This document shows positions 1 through 6,644 of a DNA stretch of 10,030 bases, piece after piece. Numbering within the stretch: position 1 is the first letter of the stretch; each line of letters begins with the position of its first letter. The notes below the pieces were generated by a model. The model was given only the letters and a program-made list of their open reading frames with translations, did no database searches and was not told the DNA's origin. The position numbers and the translations under genes were made by a program. This DNA comes from JAFKKF01 sp035651055 (GTDB lineage Bacteria > Pseudomonadota > Alphaproteobacteria > Rhizobiales > Kaistiaceae): the NCBI GenBank assembly GCA_035651055.1, contig DASRGK010000113.1:1-10030 (forward strand), given 5' to 3'.

Positions 1-585
1 CGCATCCGCGATGCCGTCGCGGCGGCGGAAAAGACCACGGCAGGCGAGATATTCACCGTCGTCGCGCGGTCCAGCGACGATTACCGCTTCGTGCCGCTCT
101 TCTGGGCGACGATCGTCGCATTGCTCGTCCCGCTGCCGCTCATCTTCCTGACGCGCATCGGCGTCCTCGACATCTACCTGATCCAGCTCGTCGTCTTTCT
201 CGCCGCCGCGACCGTCCTGTCGTTGCCCGCGCTGCGCTTCCCGGCCGTGCCGGGGCCGATGAAGAAGGCGCGCGCCCATGCCGCCGCGGTCGAGCAGTTC
301 CTTGCCCACGGCCTGCACATGACCGAGGCGCGGACCGGCGTTCTGGTCTTCGTGTCGCTTGCCGAACGCTATGCCGAGATCGTTGCCGACGCCGGCATCG
401 CCGCGAAAGTGGCGCAGCCGGTATGGGACGAGGCAATTGCCGCGCTCACCCGCGAGATCGCCGCCGGCCGGCTCGCGGACGGGCTCGTCGCGGCGATCGG
501 CCGTGCCGGCGCAGTTCTGGCCGAGCATTTTCCGCCGCGGCCGCGCGACCGGAACGAACTCGCCAACGACGTCGTCCTGATCTGA
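1..585 (+). CDS. TPM-domain membrane protein, C-terminal part (5' end outside the window)
   Basis: The frame is open from the first base, so the GTG at 91 is internal and at least 194 residues are present. Visible residues 1-28 carry the end of a TPM-type motif (AAAEKTTAGEI, then a Tyr near 28). Two hydrophobic membrane segments follow at about 33-51 and 57-77. The rest is a cytosolic or periplasmic portion (MTEARTGVLVFVSLAERYAE near 107-126) ending in HFPPRPRDRNELANDVVLI, a tail I associate with the short TPM proteins of Rhizobiales. TPM domains were named for phosphatase-like folds, but the biochemical role of this branch is unclear. From family knowledge, such genes often follow lemA and a larger TPM gene, which would lie to the left; this is inference. 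The family is fairly sure, the function is not. Confidence 0.82.
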   Translation, partial: RIRDAVAAAEKTTAGEIFTVVARSSDDYRFVPLFWATIVALLVPLPLIFLTRIGVLDIYLIQLVVFLAAATVLSLPALRFPAVPGPMKKARAHAAAVEQFLAHGLHMTEARTGVLVFVSLAERYAEIVADAGIAAKVAQPVWDEAIAALTREIAAGRLADGLVAAIGRAGAVLAEHFPPRPRDRNELANDVVLI

Positions 586-644
586 CTCCTTGTCGTTCCG
601 TGCGCCCGCGGGTCCGCCCTTTGGCCGGCCCGGGGACAGGCTTT

Positions 645-661
645 GCGGCACGGAGTGCCGC
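645..661. other. Perfect 7-bp hairpin between convergent gene ends
   Basis: GCGGCAC (645-651) and GTGCCGC (655-661) are perfect inverted repeats around a GGA loop. The hairpin lies 59 bases after the TPM gene stop and 69 bases beyond the purH stop on the other strand. There is no T-tract on either side in either direction, so it is not a classical intrinsic terminator. It may still slow polymerase or protect a 3' end. It could also be chance in GC-rich DNA. Confidence 0.4.
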
Positions 662-724
662 GCCGCAGACACGGAACCTCATGCGTCTTTTGCCGCGCGA
701 CGACAATCTGAGAAGGAAGCGGAA

Positions 725-742
725 TTCCGGCTAATGCCGGAA
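725..742 (-). terminator. Hairpin enclosing the purH stop codon, weak terminator candidate
   Basis: TTCCGGC (725-731) and GCCGGAA (736-742) form a perfect 7-bp stem with a 4-base loop. On the minus strand the purH TAG stop (733-731) straddles the loop and the 3' arm. The RNA continues as UUCCGCUUCC, which is pyrimidine-rich but not a true U-tract. It is the only stem placed directly at the end of the htpX-to-purH run, so a role in termination or 3' end protection is plausible but unproven. Confidence 0.35.
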
Positions 743-2344
743 GTGCCGCATGCCGGTGAAGACCATTGCGAGATTGCGCTCGTCGGCGGCGGCGATGACG
801 TCCGAGTCGCGCATCGAGCCGCCTGGCTGGATAACGGCCGTGGCGCCGGCTTCGGCGGCGGTGATGAGGCCGTCCGGGAAGGGGAAGAACGCATCGGAGG
901 CGACCACGGAGCCTTCCGCAAGCGACCGCGTCAGGCCCGCTGCCTTGGCGGCTTCGGCGGCCTTGCGTGCCGCGGTGATGGCCGAATCGACGCGGCTCAT
1001 CTGGCCGGCGCCGATCCCGGCGGTGGCGCCGCCACGGGCATAGACGATGGCGTTCGACTTGACGTGCCGCGCAACCGTCCAGGCAAAGAGCATGTCGGCG
1101 AGCTCTTCGGCGGTCGGCTGGCGTTTGGTCACTACCTTGAGATCGCCCGCGGCCACCGCGCCGGCATCGCGGTCCTGGACGAGGAACCCGCCGGCGACGT
1201 TCCGGACCGTCACGCCGCCGGCGCGCGGGTCGGGCAGGCCGTCGGCGACCAGCAGCCGTAGATTCTTACGCGCGGCGAGGATGGTCTTGGCGGCATCGCT
1301 GGCTCCCGGCGCGATGATCACTTCGGTGAAGATCTTGGCGATCTCGTTGGCGGTCTCGGCGTCGAGCGGACGGTTGAGCGCGACGACGCCGCCGAACGCG
1401 GAGACCGGGTCGGTGCGTAGCGCCAGCCGCCAGGCTTCGACGAGCGTGCGGGCCGTGGCGACGCCGCAGGGATTGGCGTGCTTGATGATCGCGACCGCGG
1501 CCGAGCGCGAGGGATCGAATTCGGCAACCAGCTCGTAAGCCGCGTCGGTGTCGTTGAGGTTGTTGTAGGAGAGTTCCTTGCCCTGGATTTGTCTCGCGGT
1601 GGCCACGCCGGGGCGGTCCTCGCTCGACAGATAGAGGGCGGCCCTCTGGTGCGGGTTCTCGCCGTAGCGGAGAGCCATCGCGCGCCTGCCGGCAAAAGAG
1701 CGGTGCAGGGGAAAGGCGTCGCCGGTCTCGCGGGCGAACCATGCCGAGACCTCCGCGTCGTAGGCGGCGGTGCGCGCAAACGCCTTCGCAGCCCAGCGCC
1801 GCCGCTGGTCGAGGCCGGTACCGCCCTTCTCGGCAAGCGCCGACAACAGCGCGGGATAGTCCGCCGGATCGACGACCACCGCGACGTAGGCATGGTTCTT
1901 GGCGGCGGCGCGGATCATCGCCGGTCCGCCGATGTCGATGTTCTCGATCACGGCGGCCGGGTCGGCGCCCGAGGCAACCGTCGCCTCGAACGGGTAGAGG
2001 TTGACGACGACGAGGTCGATGCCCTCGATGCTGTTCGCCTGCATCGCCTCGGCATGGGCGGGGTCGTTCCGCACGCCGAGCAGCCCGCCGTGGATCTTCG
2101 GGTGAAGCGTCTTAACCCGCCCGTCCAGGATCTCCGGGAATCCGGTGACGGCCGAGACGTCGGTGACAGCCAGGCCGGCGGCCGCGATCGCCGCCGCCGT
2201 GCCGCCGGTCGAGACGATCGCGACGCCCGTGGCGGCAAGGCCAGCAGCCAGCGCGGCGAGCCCGGTCTTGTCATAGACGGAGATCAGCGCCCGGCGGATC
2301 GGCAGGAAATCAGGCGGCGGCACCGCAGAGGGGCGGGTGGCCAT
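731..2344 (-). CDS. purH: Bifunctional AICAR transformylase / IMP cyclohydrolase PurH
   Basis: This cytosolic enzyme catalyses the last two steps of purine synthesis: formylation of AICAR by 10-formyl-THF, then ring closure to IMP. The 537 residues match the family's usual length. The N-terminal cyclohydrolase (MGS-like) domain starts at RALISVYDKTGL (18-29) and contains STGGTA (45-50), DGRVKTLHPKIHGGLL (74-89) and NIDIGGPAMIRAAAKNH (135-151). The transformylase domain contains LRYGENPHQRA (225-235), the catalytic Lys-His pair in IKHANPCG (K288, H289), SAFGGVVALNRP (315-326), ARHVKSNAIVYA (425-436) and DAFFPFPDG (484-492). The ATG at 2344 is chosen because the conserved fold begins 17 residues later; the frame stays open further upstream, but that extension is Arg-rich and overlaps the neighbouring gene. 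A purine-rich GAAGAAG precedes the start. The gene sits 17 nt after the heparinase-like gene, so co-transcription is likely. Confidence 0.97.
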   Translation of the reverse strand: MATRPSAVPPPDFLPIRRALISVYDKTGLAALAAGLAATGVAIVSTGGTAAAIAAAGLAVTDVSAVTGFPEILDGRVKTLHPKIHGGLLGVRNDPAHAEAMQANSIEGIDLVVVNLYPFEATVASGADPAAVIENIDIGGPAMIRAAAKNHAYVAVVVDPADYPALLSALAEKGGTGLDQRRRWAAKAFARTAAYDAEVSAWFARETGDAFPLHRSFAGRRAMALRYGENPHQRAALYLSSEDRPGVATARQIQGKELSYNNLNDTDAAYELVAEFDPSRSAAVAIIKHANPCGVATARTLVEAWRLALRTDPVSAFGGVVALNRPLDAETANEIAKIFTEVIIAPGASDAAKTILAARKNLRLLVADGLPDPRAGGVTVRNVAGGFLVQDRDAGAVAAGDLKVVTKRQPTAEELADMLFAWTVARHVKSNAIVYARGGATAGIGAGQMSRVDSAITAARKAAEAAKAAGLTRSLAEGSVVASDAFFPFPDGLITAAEAGATAVIQPGGSMRDSDVIAAADERNLAMVFTGMRHFRH

Positions 2345-2361
2345 GGGGATCTTCTTCCCGG

Positions 2362-4137
2362 TCAGGTGCGGAGGGAGGAAAGGCGCGGCGGCTCGAGCGC
2401 GGGTGCGGCGCGGCGCCGGCTGTTGCCGCCGACGGCGGTGCGCTGCATCTGCCAGGCGACGCTCGGATTCTGCTGGCAGCGGCCGTGGATGACGATCTGG
2501 TCGGTGCGGCGGCTGCCGCCGCGCAGATTCGAGAAGAGGATGCTCTCCTCGAGGTCGACTTCGAGGCCATCGCAGTGGAATTCCCAGCGCTCGCCGTCCG
2601 GCAGTTCGAGGAGGACGTTGCGGCCGCCTTCGGAACGGCTGGCGCGCACGTTCGGGTGCAGATGGAAACGTATGACGAAGGCGTCGCGGCCGGCGCGGGT
2701 AACCGGATTGCCGGAGGGCGTGCGGAACGAGTCCTGCCCTTCGACGCGGTCGCCGCCTTCGGCAAGCGCGATGCGGCGCTCGTGCAGGATGCCGTAGCGG
2801 TCGGCATAGCCGTTGTGGCGCAGCGAAAGAACGGTAGCGCCGTTCTCGCTGCGCCGGTCGATGTCGATGCGCGAGGGTCCGGTGACGATCGGCTCGCCGA
2901 CGGATTCGGCAAGCCATGAGCGGGTGAGGAACCGGCACGACGAGGTGTCGTTCAACGTCACCGTCGAATGCGCGGCGGTCGTGCGCGACAGGCGGCGCAT
3001 GGAATAGGCGGTCGGCGCCGGCACGCCGCAGTTGATGATCACGCGCTGGCGGCCGCTGCTCATCTCGAAGGAGAGGCAGCCGGCATGGGCGTTGGTCGAA
3101 TACTCGACCGGCGGCGGCCGGCCGGCATCGACCAGGATGATCGTGCCGCCGTGCTCGATCCGCTGGTAGCCGCTGTGCGGCGCGGCCTGCGGGATCTGGC
3201 CGCGCACGTCGTCATAGGCGAGCACGGTAGCGAGCTGGTCGGTGGGTGTGTCGCCGAGGCCGTTGAAATGGGCGAAGCTGCCGTCGCCCTGCCGGAAAAA
3301 GCGGAGCATCGGCATCATCCGGTCGACGGCGGAGAGAAGGATGCGGGACGGCTGTCCGCCGCGCGAGGCGAAGGCCTGGCGGAGCGGCAGCAGGTCCATC
3401 AACACGTCGAGGATGACGCCGGGGTTGCGGCTGATGTGGCCGCCATCGGGGAGGATCTGGCGGACCAGTTCGAGGTCGAGCCACTTCGCCGCCTGCTTCT
3501 GGAAGCGGGCCTGGTCGGCCATCGACAGCGAGACGGCGGCGAGCGCGATCATGGCATGGAGGCGGGGCAGGCCGGGCGGCGCGTCGTAGGCGGTGCGGCG
3601 GAGATGCCGGGCCTGCCGGGTGATCGAGCGCATGAAGCGCCGGTAAAAGGCGAGATCACAGCCCTCCAGCACCAGGGGCGCCTGGGCGAGCCAGGAAATG
3701 ATGCGGCGGGCGACGACCTCCGGCTCCCAGGCGATCGGGTCGTGGCGGTTGCCGACCTTGATCCACTCGTCGACGAGGCTGCGGGCGTTGGAGCGCGAGA
3801 GCGCCATGTCGGTGGCGCGGAGGTGCCGCAGCCAGCCGAAGCCGTGCAGCTGGCGCGACCAGTCCTCGCTGGGCGGCTCGGCGTCGAAGACCGACAGGCC
3901 ATCCGCGTCGATGCCATCGCCCGAAAAGACGAAGCGGCCGGCATAGATGTCGAGGGCGACGGTCGGATCGGCGGTCCTGAGGTCGATCGGCGCGATCAGC
4001 AGCCGTTCCGGGATCGCCCCGGCATAGCGCCAGCGGTAGAGGAGGCTGCCGTGTAAGCGGAATGCGATGCGGCGCCGCACTGCGTTCCAGGCGAAACGCA
4101 ACTGTCGGCTCTGACCGGATATCGATCCGATCGCCAT
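2362..4137 (-). CDS. Heparinase II/III-like protein, no signal peptide
   Basis: The 591-residue product has an N-terminal alpha-helical part (about 1-310) resembling the toroid of polysaccharide lyases, with WEPEVVARRIISWL (137-150), LPDGGHISRNPG (229-240) and DGSFAHFNGLGD (285-296). A C-terminal heparinase II/III-like beta domain (about 320-565) has HGGTIILVDAGRPPP (329-343), NAHAGCLSFEMSSG (349-362) and RTTAAHSTVTLNDTSS (385-400). Family members cleave acidic polysaccharides by beta-elimination, but the substrate of this alphaproteobacterial branch is unknown to me. The start begins MAIGSISGQSRQLRF; it is Arg-rich and lacks a signal peptide, suggesting a cytosolic protein. The ATG at 4137 has AAGGGAG upstream (4151-4157), with longer than usual spacing. 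An in-frame TTG at 4224 would add 29 residues of unconvincing sequence. It lies between rsmB and purH, and no other polysaccharide gene is in view. The family call is firm; the activity is open. Confidence 0.88.
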   Translation of the reverse strand: MAIGSISGQSRQLRFAWNAVRRRIAFRLHGSLLYRWRYAGAIPERLLIAPIDLRTADPTVALDIYAGRFVFSGDGIDADGLSVFDAEPPSEDWSRQLHGFGWLRHLRATDMALSRSNARSLVDEWIKVGNRHDPIAWEPEVVARRIISWLAQAPLVLEGCDLAFYRRFMRSITRQARHLRRTAYDAPPGLPRLHAMIALAAVSLSMADQARFQKQAAKWLDLELVRQILPDGGHISRNPGVILDVLMDLLPLRQAFASRGGQPSRILLSAVDRMMPMLRFFRQGDGSFAHFNGLGDTPTDQLATVLAYDDVRGQIPQAAPHSGYQRIEHGGTIILVDAGRPPPVEYSTNAHAGCLSFEMSSGRQRVIINCGVPAPTAYSMRRLSRTTAAHSTVTLNDTSSCRFLTRSWLAESVGEPIVTGPSRIDIDRRSENGATVLSLRHNGYADRYGILHERRIALAEGGDRVEGQDSFRTPSGNPVTRAGRDAFVIRFHLHPNVRASRSEGGRNVLLELPDGERWEFHCDGLEVDLEESILFSNLRGGSRRTDQIVIHGRCQQNPSVAWQMQRTAVGGNSRRRAAPALEPPRLSSLRT

Positions 4138-4236
4138 TTTTTCCGCCCGACTCCCTTTTACCGGCTGCGCTCCACCCCCGAATCGCGCAGCTCGCCCCCT
4201 CACCCTAGCCGGGGGACCGGCCAAACTGAACCGCGA

Positions 4237-5565
4237 TCAAGGCTTTTCCAGCCTCGCGATGAAGAAGCCGTCGAGCCCGGAAAGGCGCGGATCGGGTCCG
4301 GCGAGCTGGAAGGGCAGGGTGCGGACGAAACCCCTCTCGGTGATCGCTTCGGCCAAGCCGCCGATTTCGCGGGCAGCAATCGGCTTCACGCGAAGACCTG
4401 CCGCTTCGGCAACGGGAACTTCCGCTTCGCCTTCTTCGGGCTCCAGCGAGCAGGTGCAGTAAACGAGCGTTCCCCCCGGCTTCAGCCATGTCGCGGCTCG
4501 GGCGAGCATTGCGGCCTGCAGCCGCGCGAGCTTGGCGGCATCGCCCGGCTGCTTCAGCCAGGGCACGTCGGGATGACGGCGAATAGTGCCGGTGGCGGTG
4601 CAGGGCGCATCGAGAAGGATCGCGTCGAACGGGGCCGGCGGCGACCAGGCGAGCACGTCGGCGGTGACCGTTTCGGCCTTCAGCCTCAGGCGCGCGAGGT
4701 TCTGCTTCAGGCGGGTGAGCCGGTGTGCCGATATGTCCACCGCGGTGACTTCGGCGCCGGCCGCGGCGAGCTGGGCGGTTTTCCCGCCGGGCGCGGCGCA
4801 GAGGTCGGCAACGCGTTTGCCGCCGACATCGCCGAGCACCCGGGCCGGGAGCGCCGCAGCGGCGTCCTGGACCCACCACTCGCCGTCGCCGTAGCCGGGC
4901 AGCTCGTCGATGGGACCGGACGGAATCAGCCGCACGCCGCCGGTCGGCAGGACGATACCGCCGAGCTTCGCGGCCCAGCCCTCCGCGTCGCCCTTTACGG
5001 TGAGATCGAGCGGCGGCTCGCCAAGGTGCGCGGCGGCGATGCGGGAAGCGGTCTCCTCGCCGTAGGCCAGGGCCCAACGCTCGCTGAGCCATGCCGGTGC
5101 ATTGAGGCGGGGGTCGAGGCCGGCAAGCAGAGTCTCGCGCTCGCGTGCCATGCGGCGGAGCACCGCGTTGGCGAGGCCCTTGAAGTGCACGGCCTCGCTG
5201 TCGGCGGCGAGCTGCTCGAGGGCGATGGAAACCGCGGCATGGTCCGGCACGTCCATGAAGAGGAGCTGCGCCGCGGCGACTTCAAGGACGCGATAGAGGC
5301 GGCCGGCGCGGCGCGGACGGCGCTCGATCAGCCTGCCGAGGAGCGCATCGACCTCGCCGTGGCGGCGAAGCGCGGTCACCGCGATCGCGTATGCCAGGCG
5401 GCGGTCGCGCGCCGGCAGGGAATCGTACAAAGCGATGCCGCCCGGCTCGAGCAACTGGTCGAGTGGGCGCTTGCGGTCAAGGACACCGAAAAGAAGCTCG
5501 GTGGCCGCGGCGCGGGCTGGGACCCCCGGCGCGGCAGCGCGCTCCGGCCGCGGTTCTAGCCCCAC
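4237..5565 (-). CDS. rsmB: 16S rRNA (cytosine-5) methyltransferase, RsmB/Sun type
   Basis: This SAM-dependent enzyme of the RsmB family methylates a cytosine C5 in 16S rRNA (C967 in E. coli). The 442-residue product has an N-terminal NusB-like RNA-binding domain (about 15-145, including HFKGLANAVLRRM at 127-139). A Rossmann methyltransferase domain follows, with SAM motif DLCAAPGGKT (254-263), AVDIS (275-279), motif IV DAPCTATGTIRRHPD (319-333, Cys322) and motif VI YCTCSLEPEE (369-378, Cys372). By family knowledge the motif VI Cys attacks the base and the motif IV Cys releases the product. The start is GTG at 5565, overlapping the end of htpX by 10 nt, with no clear Shine-Dalgarno sequence, so translation is probably coupled to htpX. 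The NusB fold begins about 15 residues in and no later start fits. A related RNA m5C methyltransferase specificity cannot be excluded, but the NusB domain favours RsmB. Confidence 0.94.
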   Translation of the reverse strand: MGLEPRPERAAAPGVPARAAATELLFGVLDRKRPLDQLLEPGGIALYDSLPARDRRLAYAIAVTALRRHGEVDALLGRLIERRPRRAGRLYRVLEVAAAQLLFMDVPDHAAVSIALEQLAADSEAVHFKGLANAVLRRMARERETLLAGLDPRLNAPAWLSERWALAYGEETASRIAAAHLGEPPLDLTVKGDAEGWAAKLGGIVLPTGGVRLIPSGPIDELPGYGDGEWWVQDAAAALPARVLGDVGGKRVADLCAAPGGKTAQLAAAGAEVTAVDISAHRLTRLKQNLARLRLKAETVTADVLAWSPPAPFDAILLDAPCTATGTIRRHPDVPWLKQPGDAAKLARLQAAMLARAATWLKPGGTLVYCTCSLEPEEGEAEVPVAEAAGLRVKPIAAREIGGLAEAITERGFVRTLPFQLAGPDPRLSGLDGFFIARLEKP

Positions 5566-6473
5566 GGGCCACGCGGACGCTCATAGGCGGGCCGGCCGAC
5601 GTTGGGAACGGAGGCCGGCCGCGGCCCGTCCGGCATGACCGTCATTGCCCGCAGCGCGGCGATGCGGTCGGCGGTCGCCGGGTGCGAGGAAAAGAGCGAG
5701 CCGATGCTCACGCCGGCGAGCGGGTTGACGATGAAGAGGTGCGCCACCGCCGGATTGCGCGCCGCGACCGGGTTGGGGATGGTGCGCGCGCCGCGGTCGA
5801 GCTTGGCCAGCGCCGAAATCAACCAGTCGGGGCGCCCGGTGATCTCCGCGCTCGCCCGGTCGGCGGAGTATTCGCGCGTGCGGCTCACCGCCATCTGGAT
5901 CATCAGCGCCGCGATCGGGGCGACGATGGCGGCGATGAGGACCCCGACGGCGCCGAGCGGGTTGTTGTTGTCGCGGCTGCCGCCGAAGAAGAAGGCGAAG
6001 TTGGCGAGCATCGACACGGCACCGGCGATGGTCGCGGCGATCGCCATGGTGAGCGTGTCGCGATTGCGGACATGGCCCAGTTCATGCGCGATGACGCCGG
6101 CAATTTCCTCGCGCGACATCAGGTTGAGAAGGCCGGTGGTGGCGCAGACCGCGGCGTGTTCCGGGTCGCGGCCGGTGGCGAAGGCGTTCGGCTGCGCGCT
6201 CTCCATGACATAGAGGCGCGGCATCGGCAGCCCGGCCTTGGCGGCGAGTTCGCGGACGATCTGGTGGAATTCCGGCGCGGTGCGGGAATCGACCTCGCGC
6301 GCCCGGTTCATCGAGAGAACCAGCGAATCGGCATTCCAGTAGGTGAAGAGGTTCATCCCCGCGGCGATGAGCAGCGCGACGACCGAGCCGCCGGCGCCGC
6401 CGATCAGGAAGCCGACGCCCATGAAGATTGCGGTCAGCGCCGCGAGAAGCATGCCCGTCCGAAGCGTGTTCAT
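5556..6473 (-). CDS. htpX: Zinc metalloprotease HtpX (M48 family)
   Basis: HtpX is an inner-membrane zinc endopeptidase that degrades misfolded membrane proteins alongside FtsH. The 305-residue product has two N-terminal membrane segments (about 5-24 and 29-46) and the conserved NADSLVLSMNRARE (47-60). It has the zinc motif HELGH (130-134) and two further hydrophobic stretches (about 143-163 and 173-195). REYSADR (200-206) supplies the third zinc ligand Glu201, and LFSSHPATADRIAALR is at 260-275. All catalytic residues are present. The tail after about 280 is rich in Pro, Arg and Gly and not part of the peptidase. The ATG at 6473 is preceded by AAAGG (6477-6481) and gives the expected N-terminus. 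It is the first gene of the minus-strand run leading to rsmB, and a heat-shock-like promoter candidate lies upstream. The call is near certain. Confidence 0.97.
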   Translation of the reverse strand: MNTLRTGMLLAALTAIFMGVGFLIGGAGGSVVALLIAAGMNLFTYWNADSLVLSMNRAREVDSRTAPEFHQIVRELAAKAGLPMPRLYVMESAQPNAFATGRDPEHAAVCATTGLLNLMSREEIAGVIAHELGHVRNRDTLTMAIAATIAGAVSMLANFAFFFGGSRDNNNPLGAVGVLIAAIVAPIAALMIQMAVSRTREYSADRASAEITGRPDWLISALAKLDRGARTIPNPVAARNPAVAHLFIVNPLAGVSIGSLFSSHPATADRIAALRAMTVMPDGPRPASVPNVGRPAYERPRGPWG

Positions 6474-6525
6474 CTACCTTTCACACCGACGTTCGCAGTC
6501 GCCCTGAGGTCGTCGCCCGCCGCAA

Positions 6526-6555
6526 TAGATGGAAATTGGTGGTCCCTGCCGCAAG
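6526..6555 (-). promoter_or_regulatory. Candidate sigma-32 (RpoH)-like promoter for htpX
   Basis: On the minus strand CTTGCGG (6555-6549) and TTCCATCTA (6534-6526) are separated by 14 bases. The RpoH consensus is CTTGAAA and CCCCATnTA with 11 to 16 bases between. The -35 core CTTG is exact, and the -10 matches CCAT and TA but lacks the first two Cs. The start of transcription would fall near 6519, giving a leader of about 46 nt before htpX. htpX is heat-inducible in E. coli, so the assignment fits, but it rests on pattern matching by eye. Confidence 0.4.
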
Positions 6556-6587
6556 CAAAACCGAAGCCGGTGAGGCGGCATTAACCG

Positions 6588-6617
6588 CTTGCCGGCATTG
6601 TGGGGGGCGGGCTATAC
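6588..6617 (+). promoter_or_regulatory. Candidate housekeeping sigma promoter for the nuclease gene
   Basis: CTTGCC (6588-6593) and CTATAC (6612-6617) are separated by 18 bases, close to the alphaproteobacterial housekeeping pattern (CTTGAC and CTATAT). Transcription would begin near 6624, inside the adjacent 14-bp palindrome, leaving about 21 nt before the ATG at 6645. Position relative to the gene is good, but both boxes are imperfect. Confidence 0.45.
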
Positions 6618-6631
6618 AGGAATATATTCCT
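6618..6631. promoter_or_regulatory. 14-bp perfect palindrome at the expected transcription start; operator candidate
   Basis: AGGAATATATTCCT reads identically on both strands. It directly follows the candidate -10 box of the nuclease gene and would span its transcription start. It is AT-rich in a GC-rich region, which makes a chance perfect palindrome less likely. A dimeric repressor bound here would block initiation. I recognise no specific regulator for this site. Confidence 0.4.
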
Positions 6632-6644
6632 CGGACGAATCGGG

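Noticed and set aside
1478..2797. Long plus-strand open frame of 439 codons antisense to purH and the heparinase-like gene
   Set aside because: GC-rich DNA gives long antisense frames. The translation is Gly/Arg-rich without domains, spans two real genes and has no start signal.
2345..2938. The purH reading frame stays open upstream to 2938, which would give a 735-residue protein
   Set aside because: The extra part is Arg/Pro-rich, unlike any PurH domain, and is an out-of-frame reading of the heparinase-like gene. PurH begins normally at the ATG at 2344.
2968..4056. Plus-strand open frame of 362 codons antisense to the heparinase-like gene
   Set aside because: It has no domain pattern and lies wholly within the heparinase-like gene, whose motifs are clear.
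4138..4236. GCCGG/CCGGC hairpin in the rsmB to heparinase gap as a terminator
   Set aside because: The stem is only 5 bp with no T-tract, and such short GC repeats are frequent in this DNA.
4573..5559. Plus-strand open frame of 328 codons antisense to rsmB
   Set aside because: It is a shadow of a well-conserved methyltransferase gene, with low-complexity Gly/Ala/Arg sequence and no recognisable motif.
5391..6584. Plus-strand open frame of 397 codons antisense to htpX and the start of rsmB
   Set aside because: The composition is Arg/Gly/His-rich and typical of a codon-position shadow. HtpX motifs on the other strand are unambiguous.
6581..6586. TTAACC near the nuclease promoter as a possible CtrA half-site
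   Set aside because: The second TTAA half at the required 7-base spacing is missing, so there is no full CtrA site.
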